Assembly (NCBI GenBank): GCA_011090425.1
Contig: PHGD01000045.1
Span: forward strand, 1 to 34,174
DNA length: 34,174 nucleotides
Direction of reading: 5' to 3'
Origin: Nitrospira sp. LK70
GTDB taxonomy: Bacteria > Nitrospirota > Nitrospiria > Nitrospirales > Nitrospiraceae
Shown here: one piece after another, positions 1 to 7,407 of the stretch
How positions within the stretch are numbered: the stretch's first letter is position 1
Layout: every line of letters begins with the position of its first letter
Program-made: the position numbers and the translations under genes
The notes under the pieces: generated by a model
What the model saw: only the letters and a program-made list of their open reading frames with translations
What the model was told of the DNA's origin: nothing
The model's database searches: none

Positions 1-129
1 GCGATGAGTGAGGGACTCAATAGCCAGATTCAGAAGATCAAGAGCATGGCCTGCGGTTTCCGAAACATCGAGCACTTCAAGACGGCGATTTACTTCCACT
101 GCGGAGGGCTCGACCTGTACCCATGCTAA
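1..129 (+). CDS. ISL3-like transposase, C-terminal fragment (runs in from left edge)
   Basis: Frame 1 is open from the first base to a TAA at 127-129, giving 42 residues with no start inside the window. The peptide reads [19 protein letters not shown] followed by [18 protein letters not shown]. This is the typical last segment of the DDE transposases of the ISL3/IS204 type, where the final catalytic Glu lies in an EGLN-like motif. Nothing shows whether the missing N-terminal part is intact, because the window starts here. The element's right inverted repeat should lie a short way past the stop, and the segment from about 130 to 155 is the place to look, but no partner repeat is visible. The arsenic/phosphate operon begins less than 200 bases downstream. 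Confidence 0.7.
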   Translation, partial: AMSEGLNSQIQKIKSMACGFRNIEHFKTAIYFHCGGLDLYPC

Positions 130-241
130 ACCCAGAAGCGCCAAAAATACCTGTAAGGTTTGTGTTCTGAAACCGACTCTGGAAGGCAAATGATCGGCCG
201 TTCTATTCACCGATCTTCTTCGTACCCTGGGGAAGCTGAGA

Positions 242-282
242 TTGACCCGGTAGGCGGAGTATTGATACACATATTTTACAAT
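242..282 (+). promoter_or_regulatory. Candidate promoter/operator of the ars-pst operon
   Basis: A TTGACC hexamer at 242-247 is followed, 18 bases later, by a weak TACACA at 266-271. The same place holds an AT-rich interrupted inverted repeat ATTG (261-264) ... CAAT (279-282). Small palindromic AT-rich operators are usual for ArsR-type repressors, but no arsR gene is seen here, so the link is only positional. Confidence 0.25.
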
Positions 283-312
283 CCTCCTGACCAACTCTCT
301 GCGAGGCCGACT

Positions 313-1500
313 ATGCCCATTGATGAAATCACACAAGAAGTCAGCGACCGGTATGCCAAGGCCGCTATGACGGGCGAGCAGATGTGTTGCCCCGCCAGCT
401 ATGACATGGGGCACCTCAAAACCTTCATTCCCGAAGAGGTTTTGAAAATTTCTTATGGCTGCGGCACACCGGCTGGGCTTAGGACGGTGCAGGCTGGAGA
501 GACGATCTTGGACATCGGGTCGGGCGGTGGCATCGATTGCTTTGAAGCCTCTCGTTTGGTGGGCCCCACAGGCCACGTGATCGGGATCGACATGACCGAT
601 ACGATGCTGGAGATTGCCCGCAAGAATGCGGCAAGAGTGGCAGCGAATCTCGGCTATCCGGCATCGAACGTGGAGTTTCGCAAAGGCCTAGCCGAGGCGA
701 TGCCGGTCGACGATGGAACGATCGATTTAATCATCTCAAATTGCGTGATCAATCTCGCGCCGGATAAGCGGAAGGTGTTTCAGGAAATGTATCGCGTCGC
801 CAAACTCGGCGGGCGGTTCACCATCTCTGATATCGTCTCGGATCAAATCGTGCCACAGTACCTCGTCCACGATACCCAGAAATGGGGAGATTGTTTATCG
901 GGCGCACTCACTCTCACGGACTACATGAACGGCATGACGGCAGCCGGATTTCTTGGCATCCATCTCGTGAAGTTTTCACCCTGGCGTGTCATCGACGGCA
1001 TCCATTTCTTTTCCGTCACGTTGACTGGTTACAAGTTCCTTCCGGCCCCGACGGCCTCTTCGATCCACTACGCCACCCTTCGTGGGCCTTTCAGCTTCGT
1101 CGTGGATGAGCGAGGGAGGAAGTACCAGCGTGGTATTCCGCAACCAATTACCACGGACGATGTCAAACTGCTGAGCCATCCTCCATTCGCCGATCATTTT
1201 CTCCTGACTACCGACCCTGTTGTGTTGAATGACCATGATCCACGCTGGATCGCAGTGTTTCCGGCACAGGCACCTTGCACCTGGCAAGGCCATTATGCCC
1301 TGCTGGCCGGACCCTTCGTCGAAGCTGCCGATGACGACCACCATCTCTATCGCCGTGGAGAGCCGTTGGAGATTTGCTCTAAAACAGTGGCTGTCCTAGA
1401 AACGGCAGGATACCAACCTCATTTCGTCATTCTGAATCGGGCCGGCGATCGTGTGAGCAGCGAAGCTGTGACCTGCTCGCCGGATGGAGGCTGCTGCTAG
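313..1500 (+). CDS. arsM: Arsenite S-adenosylmethionine methyltransferase with duplicated C-terminal module
   Basis: The predicted product has 395 residues. Residues about 20-240 form a class I SAM methyltransferase: SAM loop LDIGSGGGIDC (about 67-76) and acidic end of strand two GIDMT (91-95). The Cys pattern of ArsM is present: CCPASYD (Cys25/26), YGCGTP (Cys50), ISNCVINL (Cys144) and WGDCLSG (Cys194). In characterised ArsM enzymes such Cys residues bind As(III) and carry its methylation. Residues 251-298 and 326-374 are two copies of one module (HYA-L-GPF ... Y-RG-P ... HF-L), and the protein ends CSPDGGCC. The ATG at 313 was chosen because GCGAGG lies six bases upstream and the methyltransferase begins there; the frame is open further upstream (to an ATG at 160) but that part looks non-coding. 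The stop abuts the arsS start. As(III) as substrate is inferred from motifs and from the arsS partner. Confidence 0.85.
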   Translation: MPIDEITQEVSDRYAKAAMTGEQMCCPASYDMGHLKTFIPEEVLKISYGCGTPAGLRTVQAGETILDIGSGGGIDCFEASRLVGPTGHVIGIDMTDTMLEIARKNAARVAANLGYPASNVEFRKGLAEAMPVDDGTIDLIISNCVINLAPDKRKVFQEMYRVAKLGGRFTISDIVSDQIVPQYLVHDTQKWGDCLSGALTLTDYMNGMTAAGFLGIHLVKFSPWRVIDGIHFFSVTLTGYKFLPAPTASSIHYATLRGPFSFVVDERGRKYQRGIPQPITTDDVKLLSHPPFADHFLLTTDPVVLNDHDPRWIAVFPAQAPCTWQGHYALLAGPFVEAADDDHHLYRRGEPLEICSKTVAVLETAGYQPHFVILNRAGDRVSSEAVTCSPDGGCC

Positions 1501-2538
1501 ATGACTCTCACGTTGCTCGGCCGAAGCAACCCTCTCGCCTCCACAGCTGAACAACTTCGTCTCCTTGAACGGTCAACCGTTTCACCACGGTTTGACTTTC
1601 GGCTCACCCAAGCAGGTATTTTCCCCCTTCAGGCGACCGGCATTACCGTCTTTCAGATCAATGTCGGAAAGCTCTGTAACCAAACTTGCCGTCACTGTCA
1701 TGTGGATGCCGGCCCGGATCGTCGAGAGGCTATGTCCTTAGAAACGGCTGAACAGTGTGTTCGAGCCCTGGCCAAAACCGACATTCCCACAGTCGATATT
1801 ACGGGAGGGGCGCCGGAGCTCAATCCGCACTTTCGTTGGTTGGTCGAACAGGTCCATGGTCTCGGCCGGCATGTCATCGATCGCTGCAACCTCTCCGTGT
1901 TGCTGCTGCCCTCACAGGCGGATCTGGTGGAATTCCTGGCCAATCATCGCGTCGAGGTCATCGCCTCCCTCCCCTCGTATCGTGCCAGCCAGACCGATGC
2001 ACAACGAGGCGAGGGCGTCTTTGAAAAATCGATGGAAGCACTCCGTCTCCTAAACGGTTTCGGCTATGGACGACCTGACAGCGGACTCACCCTGAACCTC
2101 GTCTACAATCCCGTCGGCGCCTTCCTCCCTCCGAAGCAAGAGGCCATCGAAGCGCAATTTAAGAAGGAGCTCCGGACCAGGCACGGCATCGAGTTCAACC
2201 GGCTCTATACGATCACCAACATGCCGATCAGCCGATTCCTGGAGTTCCTTATTGAAAGCGGCAACTATGACCACTACATGGCGCGCCTGGCCAACGCATT
2301 CAATCCCGTCGCCGCCGCCGGAGTCATGTGCCGCTATACCCTGTCAGTCGGCTGGGACGGTCGATTGTACGATTGCGATTTCAATCAGATGCTCGATCTC
2401 CCCGTCGATCATGGAGTGCCGGCACATATCCGAGACTTCGACCCGGCCCTGCTCCATCATCGCCAGATCGTCACCCGTAATCATTGTTTCGGCTGCACTG
2501 CCGGTTCTGGCTCATCTTGCGGTGGAGCGGTCACTTGA
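1501..2538 (+). CDS. arsS: Arsenosugar-biosynthesis radical SAM protein ArsS
   Basis: The product has 345 residues. The radical-SAM [4Fe-4S] motif is GKLCNQTCRHC, with Cys59, Cys63 and Cys66 in CxxxCxxC spacing. A later CRYTLSVGWDGRLYDCDFNQ segment and the C-terminal Cys cluster (FGCTAGSGSSCGG, Cys329/332/340) match the radical SAM/Cys-rich family in which ArsS was defined. In cyanobacteria ArsS acts after ArsM, moving the 5'-deoxyadenosyl group onto dimethylated arsenic on the way to arsenosugars. Here arsS begins at the base after the arsM stop, so the two are almost certainly co-translated. Some family members carry selenocysteine near the C-terminus; this copy has ordinary Cys codons. The assignment to the family is firm; the product made by this organism is inferred. 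Confidence 0.88.
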   Translation: MTLTLLGRSNPLASTAEQLRLLERSTVSPRFDFRLTQAGIFPLQATGITVFQINVGKLCNQTCRHCHVDAGPDRREAMSLETAEQCVRALAKTDIPTVDITGGAPELNPHFRWLVEQVHGLGRHVIDRCNLSVLLLPSQADLVEFLANHRVEVIASLPSYRASQTDAQRGEGVFEKSMEALRLLNGFGYGRPDSGLTLNLVYNPVGAFLPPKQEAIEAQFKKELRTRHGIEFNRLYTITNMPISRFLEFLIESGNYDHYMARLANAFNPVAAAGVMCRYTLSVGWDGRLYDCDFNQMLDLPVDHGVPAHIRDFDPALLHHRQIVTRNHCFGCTAGSGSSCGGAVT

Positions 2539-2573
2539 AGAATTAGCTACGACTCAGATATTGAGAGATCTCA

Positions 2574-3440
2574 ATGCATCGATCTATCGATTTATTTCAG
2601 CAGAACATATCCGGCTCTCTTGCCGCGCTATGCATCGTGGCCCTCCTTGGGACTCCGGAATCCGTGACGGCCCAGACGACCGCGACTGATCCCCTATCGG
2701 GCAAGCTGGTAATTACCGGTGCCAGCACCTTGGCTCCCTTGGTAGCCGAGATCGGTAAGCGATTCGAGAGTCACCATCCCAAAGTGCGTGTGGATGTTCA
2801 GACCGGCGGCTCCTCGCGCGGAGTCGCCGACACACGCCAGGGCCTCGCCGATATCGGCATGGTCTCACGCGTGATGAAAGACGAGGAGAAGGACCTGTAT
2901 GCGTTTCCGGTGGCGCGCGACGGCGTTGGGATCATTTTACACAAAGAGAATCCTGTCCAGGCTCTCACCGACGAGCAAGTTGTCGCGGTCTATACCGGCA
3001 AGATCACCGATTGGAAGGATGTCGGTGGAAAGCACGCTCCCATCACCGTCGTGAACAAAGCAGAGGGGCGATCTACCTTGGAAGTGTTCTTGCATTATTT
3101 CAAGTTGAAGAATAGGGACGTGAAAGCTCAGGTGATCATCGGTGACAACGAACAGGGAATCAAGACCGTAGCCGGGAATCGTCATGCCATCGGGTATGTC
3201 TCCATCGGCACGGCAGAATACGATGAATCGCAGGGGGTACCGATTAAACTGCTCTCGGTCGGAGGAGTGGCAGCCTCCACTGAAACCGTTCGGAACGATA
3301 CCTTTCCGATCTCTCGTCCATTACACATCATCACTCGTACTCCGCCGGGTGGATTGATCAAAGCTTTTATCGAGTATGCACAGTCTAAAGCCGTGCATGA
3401 CATCATTAAGCAGCAATACTTTGTCCCGCTGGTCGACTGA
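2574..3440 (+). CDS. pstS: Phosphate ABC transporter, periplasmic binding protein
   Basis: The product has 288 residues. An N-terminal export signal with a hydrophobic stretch near residues 14-28 ends around AQTT. The mature part has the PstS landmarks: ITGASTLAPL at the start of lobe one, TGGSSRGV in the anion-binding loop, DIGMVSR, and a second lobe with NKAEGRSTLEVF and AIGYVSIG. It should bind phosphate in the periplasm and deliver it to PstCA. It starts 35 bases after arsS, in the same direction, and its end overlaps pstC. Family members differ in how well they exclude arsenate; the sequence alone does not show which kind this is. Confidence 0.87.
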   Translation: MHRSIDLFQQNISGSLAALCIVALLGTPESVTAQTTATDPLSGKLVITGASTLAPLVAEIGKRFESHHPKVRVDVQTGGSSRGVADTRQGLADIGMVSRVMKDEEKDLYAFPVARDGVGIILHKENPVQALTDEQVVAVYTGKITDWKDVGGKHAPITVVNKAEGRSTLEVFLHYFKLKNRDVKAQVIIGDNEQGIKTVAGNRHAIGYVSIGTAEYDESQGVPIKLLSVGGVAASTETVRNDTFPISRPLHIITRTPPGGLIKAFIEYAQSKAVHDIIKQQYFVPLVD

Positions 3441-4275
3441 CGAGCTTCTGTGCTGGAGCTTGCGCGGCATCGCAACCATCGCCGGCGCCATCGTCATGCT
3501 CATCGTGGTCTTCCTGATCGTGGAAGCGCTTCCCGTTCTCCATCATGTCGGTCTGCTCCGATTCTTTACCGACCCTTCCTGGCATCCAGCCGAGGGTTTG
3601 TACAACCTCACTCCGATGTTGTGGGGAACGCTGTTCGCCATGACTGGTTCTGTGTTGATCGCTACACCCTTAGGCGTTCTCTCCGCTGTCTTTTGCCATT
3701 ACTATGCGCCGCCCGTTCTTGCCCGACCCTATCGGCGTCTGATCGAGTTGCTCGCAGGCATTCCTTCCGTGGTCTACGGATTCTGGGGACTCGTCGTGCT
3801 GGTCCCGTTGATTGCAGAGGTACAACCGCCCGGCCCCAGCCTCTTAGCGGGCATCCTCATCCTCATGATCATGATCCTCCCCACCATCGCGTTGATGGCA
3901 GATGCCAGTCTTGCCACCGTGCCTCAACAATACATACGCGGGGCTGCGGCATTGGGGCTGCCTCGATGGGCGATCATCCGAGGCGTCGTGTTTCCAGCCG
4001 CAAGATCGGGCTTGCTCACCGGAGTAATCCTGGAAACCGGCCGAGCCATCGGGGAAACGATGGCGATTTTGATGGTCTGCGGAAACGTGGTGCAAACTCC
4101 TTCCAGCGTCTTCGACCCCATCCGGACCTTGACCGCTAATATCGCTCTGGAAATGGCCTATGCGCTCGGAGACCATCGAGCTGCCTTGTTTGTCAGTGGA
4201 CTCGTCTTGATGACCATAATAGTGGCGCTTGCCGTCTCGGCGGAATGGATCAGTCGCGGGAGAATGTATGGCTGA
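3397..4275 (+). CDS. pstC: Phosphate ABC transporter permease PstC
   Basis: Inner-membrane permease of about 292 residues with six predicted hydrophobic helices. The MetI-type coupling loop is AAALGLPRWAIIRGVVFPAA, and GIPSVVYGFWGL is the typical PstC/PstA signature helix. The start is uncertain: ATG codons at 3376 and 3397 and a TTG at 3421 are all in frame and all overlap the end of pstS (3440). I used 3397; none has a strong ribosome binding site, so translation is probably coupled to pstS. It pairs with PstA to form the membrane channel. Confidence 0.85.
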   Translation: MTSLSSNTLSRWSTDELLCWSLRGIATIAGAIVMLIVVFLIVEALPVLHHVGLLRFFTDPSWHPAEGLYNLTPMLWGTLFAMTGSVLIATPLGVLSAVFCHYYAPPVLARPYRRLIELLAGIPSVVYGFWGLVVLVPLIAEVQPPGPSLLAGILILMIMILPTIALMADASLATVPQQYIRGAAALGLPRWAIIRGVVFPAARSGLLTGVILETGRAIGETMAILMVCGNVVQTPSSVFDPIRTLTANIALEMAYALGDHRAALFVSGLVLMTIIVALAVSAEWISRGRMYG

Positions 4276-5131
4276 GACGCTGAGCAGACCACAGGATCAC
4301 CGAGAATGGTTTGCGTTCGTGCTGGTCTGGGGCGCAGCGGCGCTCGTGACCGCCGTATTCTGCTGGTTGTTAGGGGACATCATTTGGCATGGACTGAGCC
4401 ATGTCTCCTGGACATTTCTGACAACCTCCCCGGAAAACGCCGGACGCAGAGGCGGGATCGGTCCTATCCTGGTTTCGACATCCTTGATTCTGGGCGTCTG
4501 TCTCGCGGTATCACTTCCCATCGGGATCGGCACCGCTGTCCTCCTCGCAGAATTTACATCGGACCAAAGCCTGTTCGGACGGATGACTCGCCGCAGTCTG
4601 GATGTCCTGGCTGGTGTACCATCGATCGTCTTCGGCCTGTTCGGCAACGCGTTTTTTTGCAAGGCACTGGGGCTCGGCTTTTCGATCCTCTCCGGCGGGC
4701 TGACTCTGGCCTGCATGGTCTTGCCGATCTTGATCCGCTCGACGGAAGAAGGGTTTCGTGCTGTGCCTGCGAGCTACCGCCTTTCCGCAGCGGCACTCGG
4801 ACTGTCCCGCAGCACGACCCTCGTTCACCTCTTGCTACCGGCAGCGGTACCAGGTCTCTTGGTCGGCCTGGTCCTTGGAATCGGCCGTGCGATTGCCGAG
4901 ACGGCCGCCCTCATCTTCACAAGCGGCTATGTGGATCGGATGCCGCAATCACTGCTCGATTCCGGTCGCGCATTGTCTATCCACATCTTTGATCTCTCTA
5001 TGAACGTGGCCGGTGGAGATGCGAATGCCTATGCCTCAGCGCTGGTCTTGGTCGTCTTGTTACTCGCCATCAACGGTGCCGCCTCTTGGCTGGCAACCTA
5101 CGGGCTCCACCGAAAGATCATGACCGTATGA
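4268..5131 (+). CDS. pstA: Phosphate ABC transporter permease PstA
   Basis: Product of 287 residues with six hydrophobic helices, the PstA signature GVPSIVFGLFGNAFF and the coupling loop AAALGLSRSTTLVHLLLPAA. The ATG at 4268 is chosen because GGGAGA lies six bases upstream; it overlaps the pstC stop by 8 bases. The end overlaps pstB in an ATGA arrangement. Together with PstC it makes the transmembrane path of the importer. Confidence 0.88.
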   Translation: MAETLSRPQDHREWFAFVLVWGAAALVTAVFCWLLGDIIWHGLSHVSWTFLTTSPENAGRRGGIGPILVSTSLILGVCLAVSLPIGIGTAVLLAEFTSDQSLFGRMTRRSLDVLAGVPSIVFGLFGNAFFCKALGLGFSILSGGLTLACMVLPILIRSTEEGFRAVPASYRLSAAALGLSRSTTLVHLLLPAAVPGLLVGLVLGIGRAIAETAALIFTSGYVDRMPQSLLDSGRALSIHIFDLSMNVAGGDANAYASALVLVVLLLAINGAASWLATYGLHRKIMTV

Positions 5132-5970
5132 GGCCGGTCGAACCGAGCATAATAGAACAGCGCTCCCGACATCCGCTCGGAGATCGGTCTGCTTCCTATG
5201 AACCCCAACCCTTCGTTGAGGTCGATCGCCTCAGCTTGTACTACGGGGAAAAGCCGGCGTTTCAGGACGTGACCTTGTCGATCAACAAGGGATACATCAC
5301 GGCTCTGGTGGGACCGTCCGGATGCGGAAAGACCAGCTTCCTCACTTGCCTGAACCGCCTCACCGATCTAATCGCCGGCTGTCGTGTCTCTGGACGGATC
5401 ATGATCGATACCCGCGATGTGTTGGCATCAGATATCGATGTGATCCAACTTCGTCGCCGCATCGGCATGATTTTCCAGAAACCGAATCCCTTTCCGTTGA
5501 CCATCCGAAGAAACCTCGAGTTTCCACTGCGCGAGCAGGGGCTACGAGATCGAGAACAGATTGCCGAGATAATCGAGGCCACTTTACGAGATGTCGGCCT
5601 CTGGGACGAGGTCAAGGATCGGCTGAACTCACCGGCTCTGGCCCTATCCGGGGGCCAGCAACAGCGTCTCTGTATCGCCAGGGCCCTAGCTCTTTTACCG
5701 GAGGTGCTCCTTCTGGATGAACCGTGCAGCGCCCTCGATCCGCTCTCCAGCGGCGTGGTCGAAGATTTAATTGTGAGTTTACGAGACCGCTATACCGTGT
5801 TGATCGTCACGCACAACCTGGTTCAGGCCCGGCGAATCGCGGATTATGCTGCCTTGTTCTGGATCAAAAACGGAGCCGGGCGTTTGATCGAGGCTGGACC
5901 CGCGAAACAGATATTTGAGGAACCCCGTGACCCACTGACTGCTGCGTATGTCAGCGGAATGCGAGGATGA
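5128..5970 (+). CDS. pstB: Phosphate ABC transporter ATPase PstB
   Basis: Product of 280 residues. All ABC ATPase motifs are present: Walker A GPSGCGKT (62-69), Q-loop FQKPNPFP, signature LSGGQQQR, Walker B LLLDEPCSALDP and switch His in VTHNL. The FQKPNPFP form of the Q-loop is characteristic of PstB. The ATG at 5128 overlaps the pstA stop (ATGA), which settles the start although the frame is open slightly further upstream. The first 28 residues are a longer, poorly conserved extension compared with the usual PstB. No phoU follows; the next 250 bases are noncoding. Confidence 0.9.
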   Translation: MRPVEPSIIEQRSRHPLGDRSASYEPQPFVEVDRLSLYYGEKPAFQDVTLSINKGYITALVGPSGCGKTSFLTCLNRLTDLIAGCRVSGRIMIDTRDVLASDIDVIQLRRRIGMIFQKPNPFPLTIRRNLEFPLREQGLRDREQIAEIIEATLRDVGLWDEVKDRLNSPALALSGGQQQRLCIARALALLPEVLLLDEPCSALDPLSSGVVEDLIVSLRDRYTVLIVTHNLVQARRIADYAALFWIKNGAGRLIEAGPAKQIFEEPRDPLTAAYVSGMRG

Positions 5971-6006
5971 GAATTGTGATGCCATTCACGAGGATCTGCC
6001 AGGATG

Positions 6007-6107
6007 CCCCGCTCGGAAGAGCGGGGAGGAATGGCAGCCCGTAGCGTAACGGAGGAACAAAAACCCTCCTGGTTCAGAAAGCCACGCCTGGAAGGGCGGG
6101 GTTCTTT
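6007..6107 (+). other. Hairpin-rich noncoding stretch, possibly an IS200/IS605-type end remnant or structured RNA
   Basis: A perfect 8-bp stem with a GGAA loop (CCCCGCTC / GAGCGGGG, 6007-6026) is followed by a small CCGT/ACGG stem, a GGAGG/CCTCC stem, and a last hairpin CCACGCC (6082-6088) / GGCGGGG (6095-6101) with one mismatch, then TTCTTT. The last hairpin could also be the Rho-independent terminator of the pst operon. Strong short hairpins followed by GGGGAGGAATG resemble the subterminal ends of IS200/IS605 elements and the RNA read from the 3' side of tnpB, but no tnpA or tnpB is here. The identity is an inference from appearance. Confidence 0.4.
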
Positions 6108-6221
6108 ACTACGGTACAGAATCGGTGGATCACGGATACCGGTAGCACCCGACTCGCGTTCGGCAGTCTTTGCTGGCCCCCTTGCGTTTTGTCACGAAGA
6201 GCAGTATCCAGGAGAAACGCA

Positions 6222-6263
6222 ATGATGGCTCGGCTGGTGAACCTGTCTCCTTCCCCTCAATGA
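6222..6263 (+). CDS. 13-residue leader ORF overlapping the cysK start
   Basis: The strong ribosome binding site AGGAG (6210-6214) sits seven bases before ATG ATG, which opens a 13-codon frame (MMARLVNLSPSPQ) ending in TGA at 6261-6263. That TGA overlaps the best cysK start in ATGA. cysK itself has no Shine-Dalgarno sequence at its start. The simplest reading is translational coupling: ribosomes load at the leader and re-initiate at cysK. The peptide has no Cys or Ser run that would suggest classical attenuation. An alternative is that the two frames were once joined and a small indel separated them. Confidence 0.5.
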   Translation: MMARLVNLSPSPQ

Positions 6264-7264
6264 ATACGTCGCACTACTATGGCGTGGACCACTACGTCGG
6301 CAATACTCCGCTGATTCGCCTACGTCGCCTTTCTGAGCTGACGGGCTGCGAAATCCTCGGCAAGGCGGAATTCATGAACCCAGGCGGATCGGTGAAGGAC
6401 CGCACAGCGCTCGGGATTATCCAGGATGCCGAGGAGAAAGGGCTTCTCAGGCCAGGTGGCACCATCGTCGAAGGGACGGCCGGGAACACCGGCATTGGGC
6501 TCACTGTCATCGGCCATGCGAGGGGTTACCATTCCGTCATTGTGATTCCCGAAACTCAGTCGCGGGAAAAAATCGACCTGCTGCGCACCCTCGGCGCGGA
6601 GGTACTTCCCGTGCCGGAGCAGCCCTATTCTCATGCCAACAATTACAACCATGTCGCCCAGCGGATGGCAGAGGAAAAGGGCTGGTTTTGGGCCAACCAA
6701 TTCGACAACACAGCCAACCGTCTCGTGCATTACCGTACTACCGGCCCGGAGATCTGGAAACAGACCCATGGAGAAGTAACCGGTTTTGTGTCCGCCGTTG
6801 GTACTGGCGGGACGCTGGCAGGAACGACGCTGTATCTCAAGGAACGCCATCCGAAAATCGCTATTGGCTGCGCCGATCCCTACGGAGCGGCGATGTGGTC
6901 GTGGTTTACCAAGGGCAACACAGCGATCAACGACGGTGATTCGTTTGCCGAAGGGATCGGTCAAGGCCGCGTGACCAAAAACCTCGATGGTCTTGCGGTC
7001 GATGCCGCGTGGCGCATTCCCGACCAGGACGCACTCACCATTCTGTACCAACTACTGCGCGAAGAGGGGTTGTTTCTCGGTCTATCCTCCGGCATCAACG
7101 TCGCCGGCGCGGTTCGGATGGCCCTTGAGCTGGGACGAGGCCAGACCATCGTGACGATCCTGTGCGACTCGGGCGCGAAGTATCAATCGAGGATCTTCAA
7201 CCCGGAATGGCTTGCGGCCAATGGACTGAGAACAGATTTGTCCATCGAAACACTTCTTGGGTAA
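6260..7264 (+). CDS. cysK: Cysteine synthase (O-acetylserine sulfhydrylase)
   Basis: Product of 334 residues, fold-type II PLP enzyme making cysteine from O-acetylserine and sulfide. PLP Lys46 lies in NPGGSVKDR; the substrate loop is EGTAGNTGIG; the phosphate-binding loop is SAVGTGGTLAG; and SSGINVAGA follows near the C-terminus. The ATG at 6260 gives the usual N-terminus just ahead of the conserved YVGNTPLIRL; an upstream ATG at 6170 in the same frame would add 30 unconserved residues. The gene for the enzyme making its substrate, a serine acetyltransferase, is next door in the opposite direction (7408-8379). The frame could also fit a cystathionine beta-synthase-like relative, but the length and motifs favour CysK. 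Confidence 0.88.
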   Translation: MNTSHYYGVDHYVGNTPLIRLRRLSELTGCEILGKAEFMNPGGSVKDRTALGIIQDAEEKGLLRPGGTIVEGTAGNTGIGLTVIGHARGYHSVIVIPETQSREKIDLLRTLGAEVLPVPEQPYSHANNYNHVAQRMAEEKGWFWANQFDNTANRLVHYRTTGPEIWKQTHGEVTGFVSAVGTGGTLAGTTLYLKERHPKIAIGCADPYGAAMWSWFTKGNTAINDGDSFAEGIGQGRVTKNLDGLAVDAAWRIPDQDALTILYQLLREEGLFLGLSSGINVAGAVRMALELGRGQTIVTILCDSGAKYQSRIFNPEWLAANGLRTDLSIETLLG

Positions 7265-7407
7265 TGAGCGCGGTCGAGCGTCCGACGGAATCCATCTCAT
7301 GGCGAATACTCTTGAGCAGTCCTGTCCAGATCGCAAAACGCTTGTGTGACAATTTGTCAGAATCTCGACGAATCACGGCCAGCAAACAAGATAGAGAGAG
7401 ACGAGCT

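Noticed and set aside
6260..7264. Possibility that cysK is a cystathionine beta-synthase
   Set aside because: No CBS or heme domains and the length and loop motifs fit O-acetylserine sulfhydrylase; still not excluded by motif reading alone.
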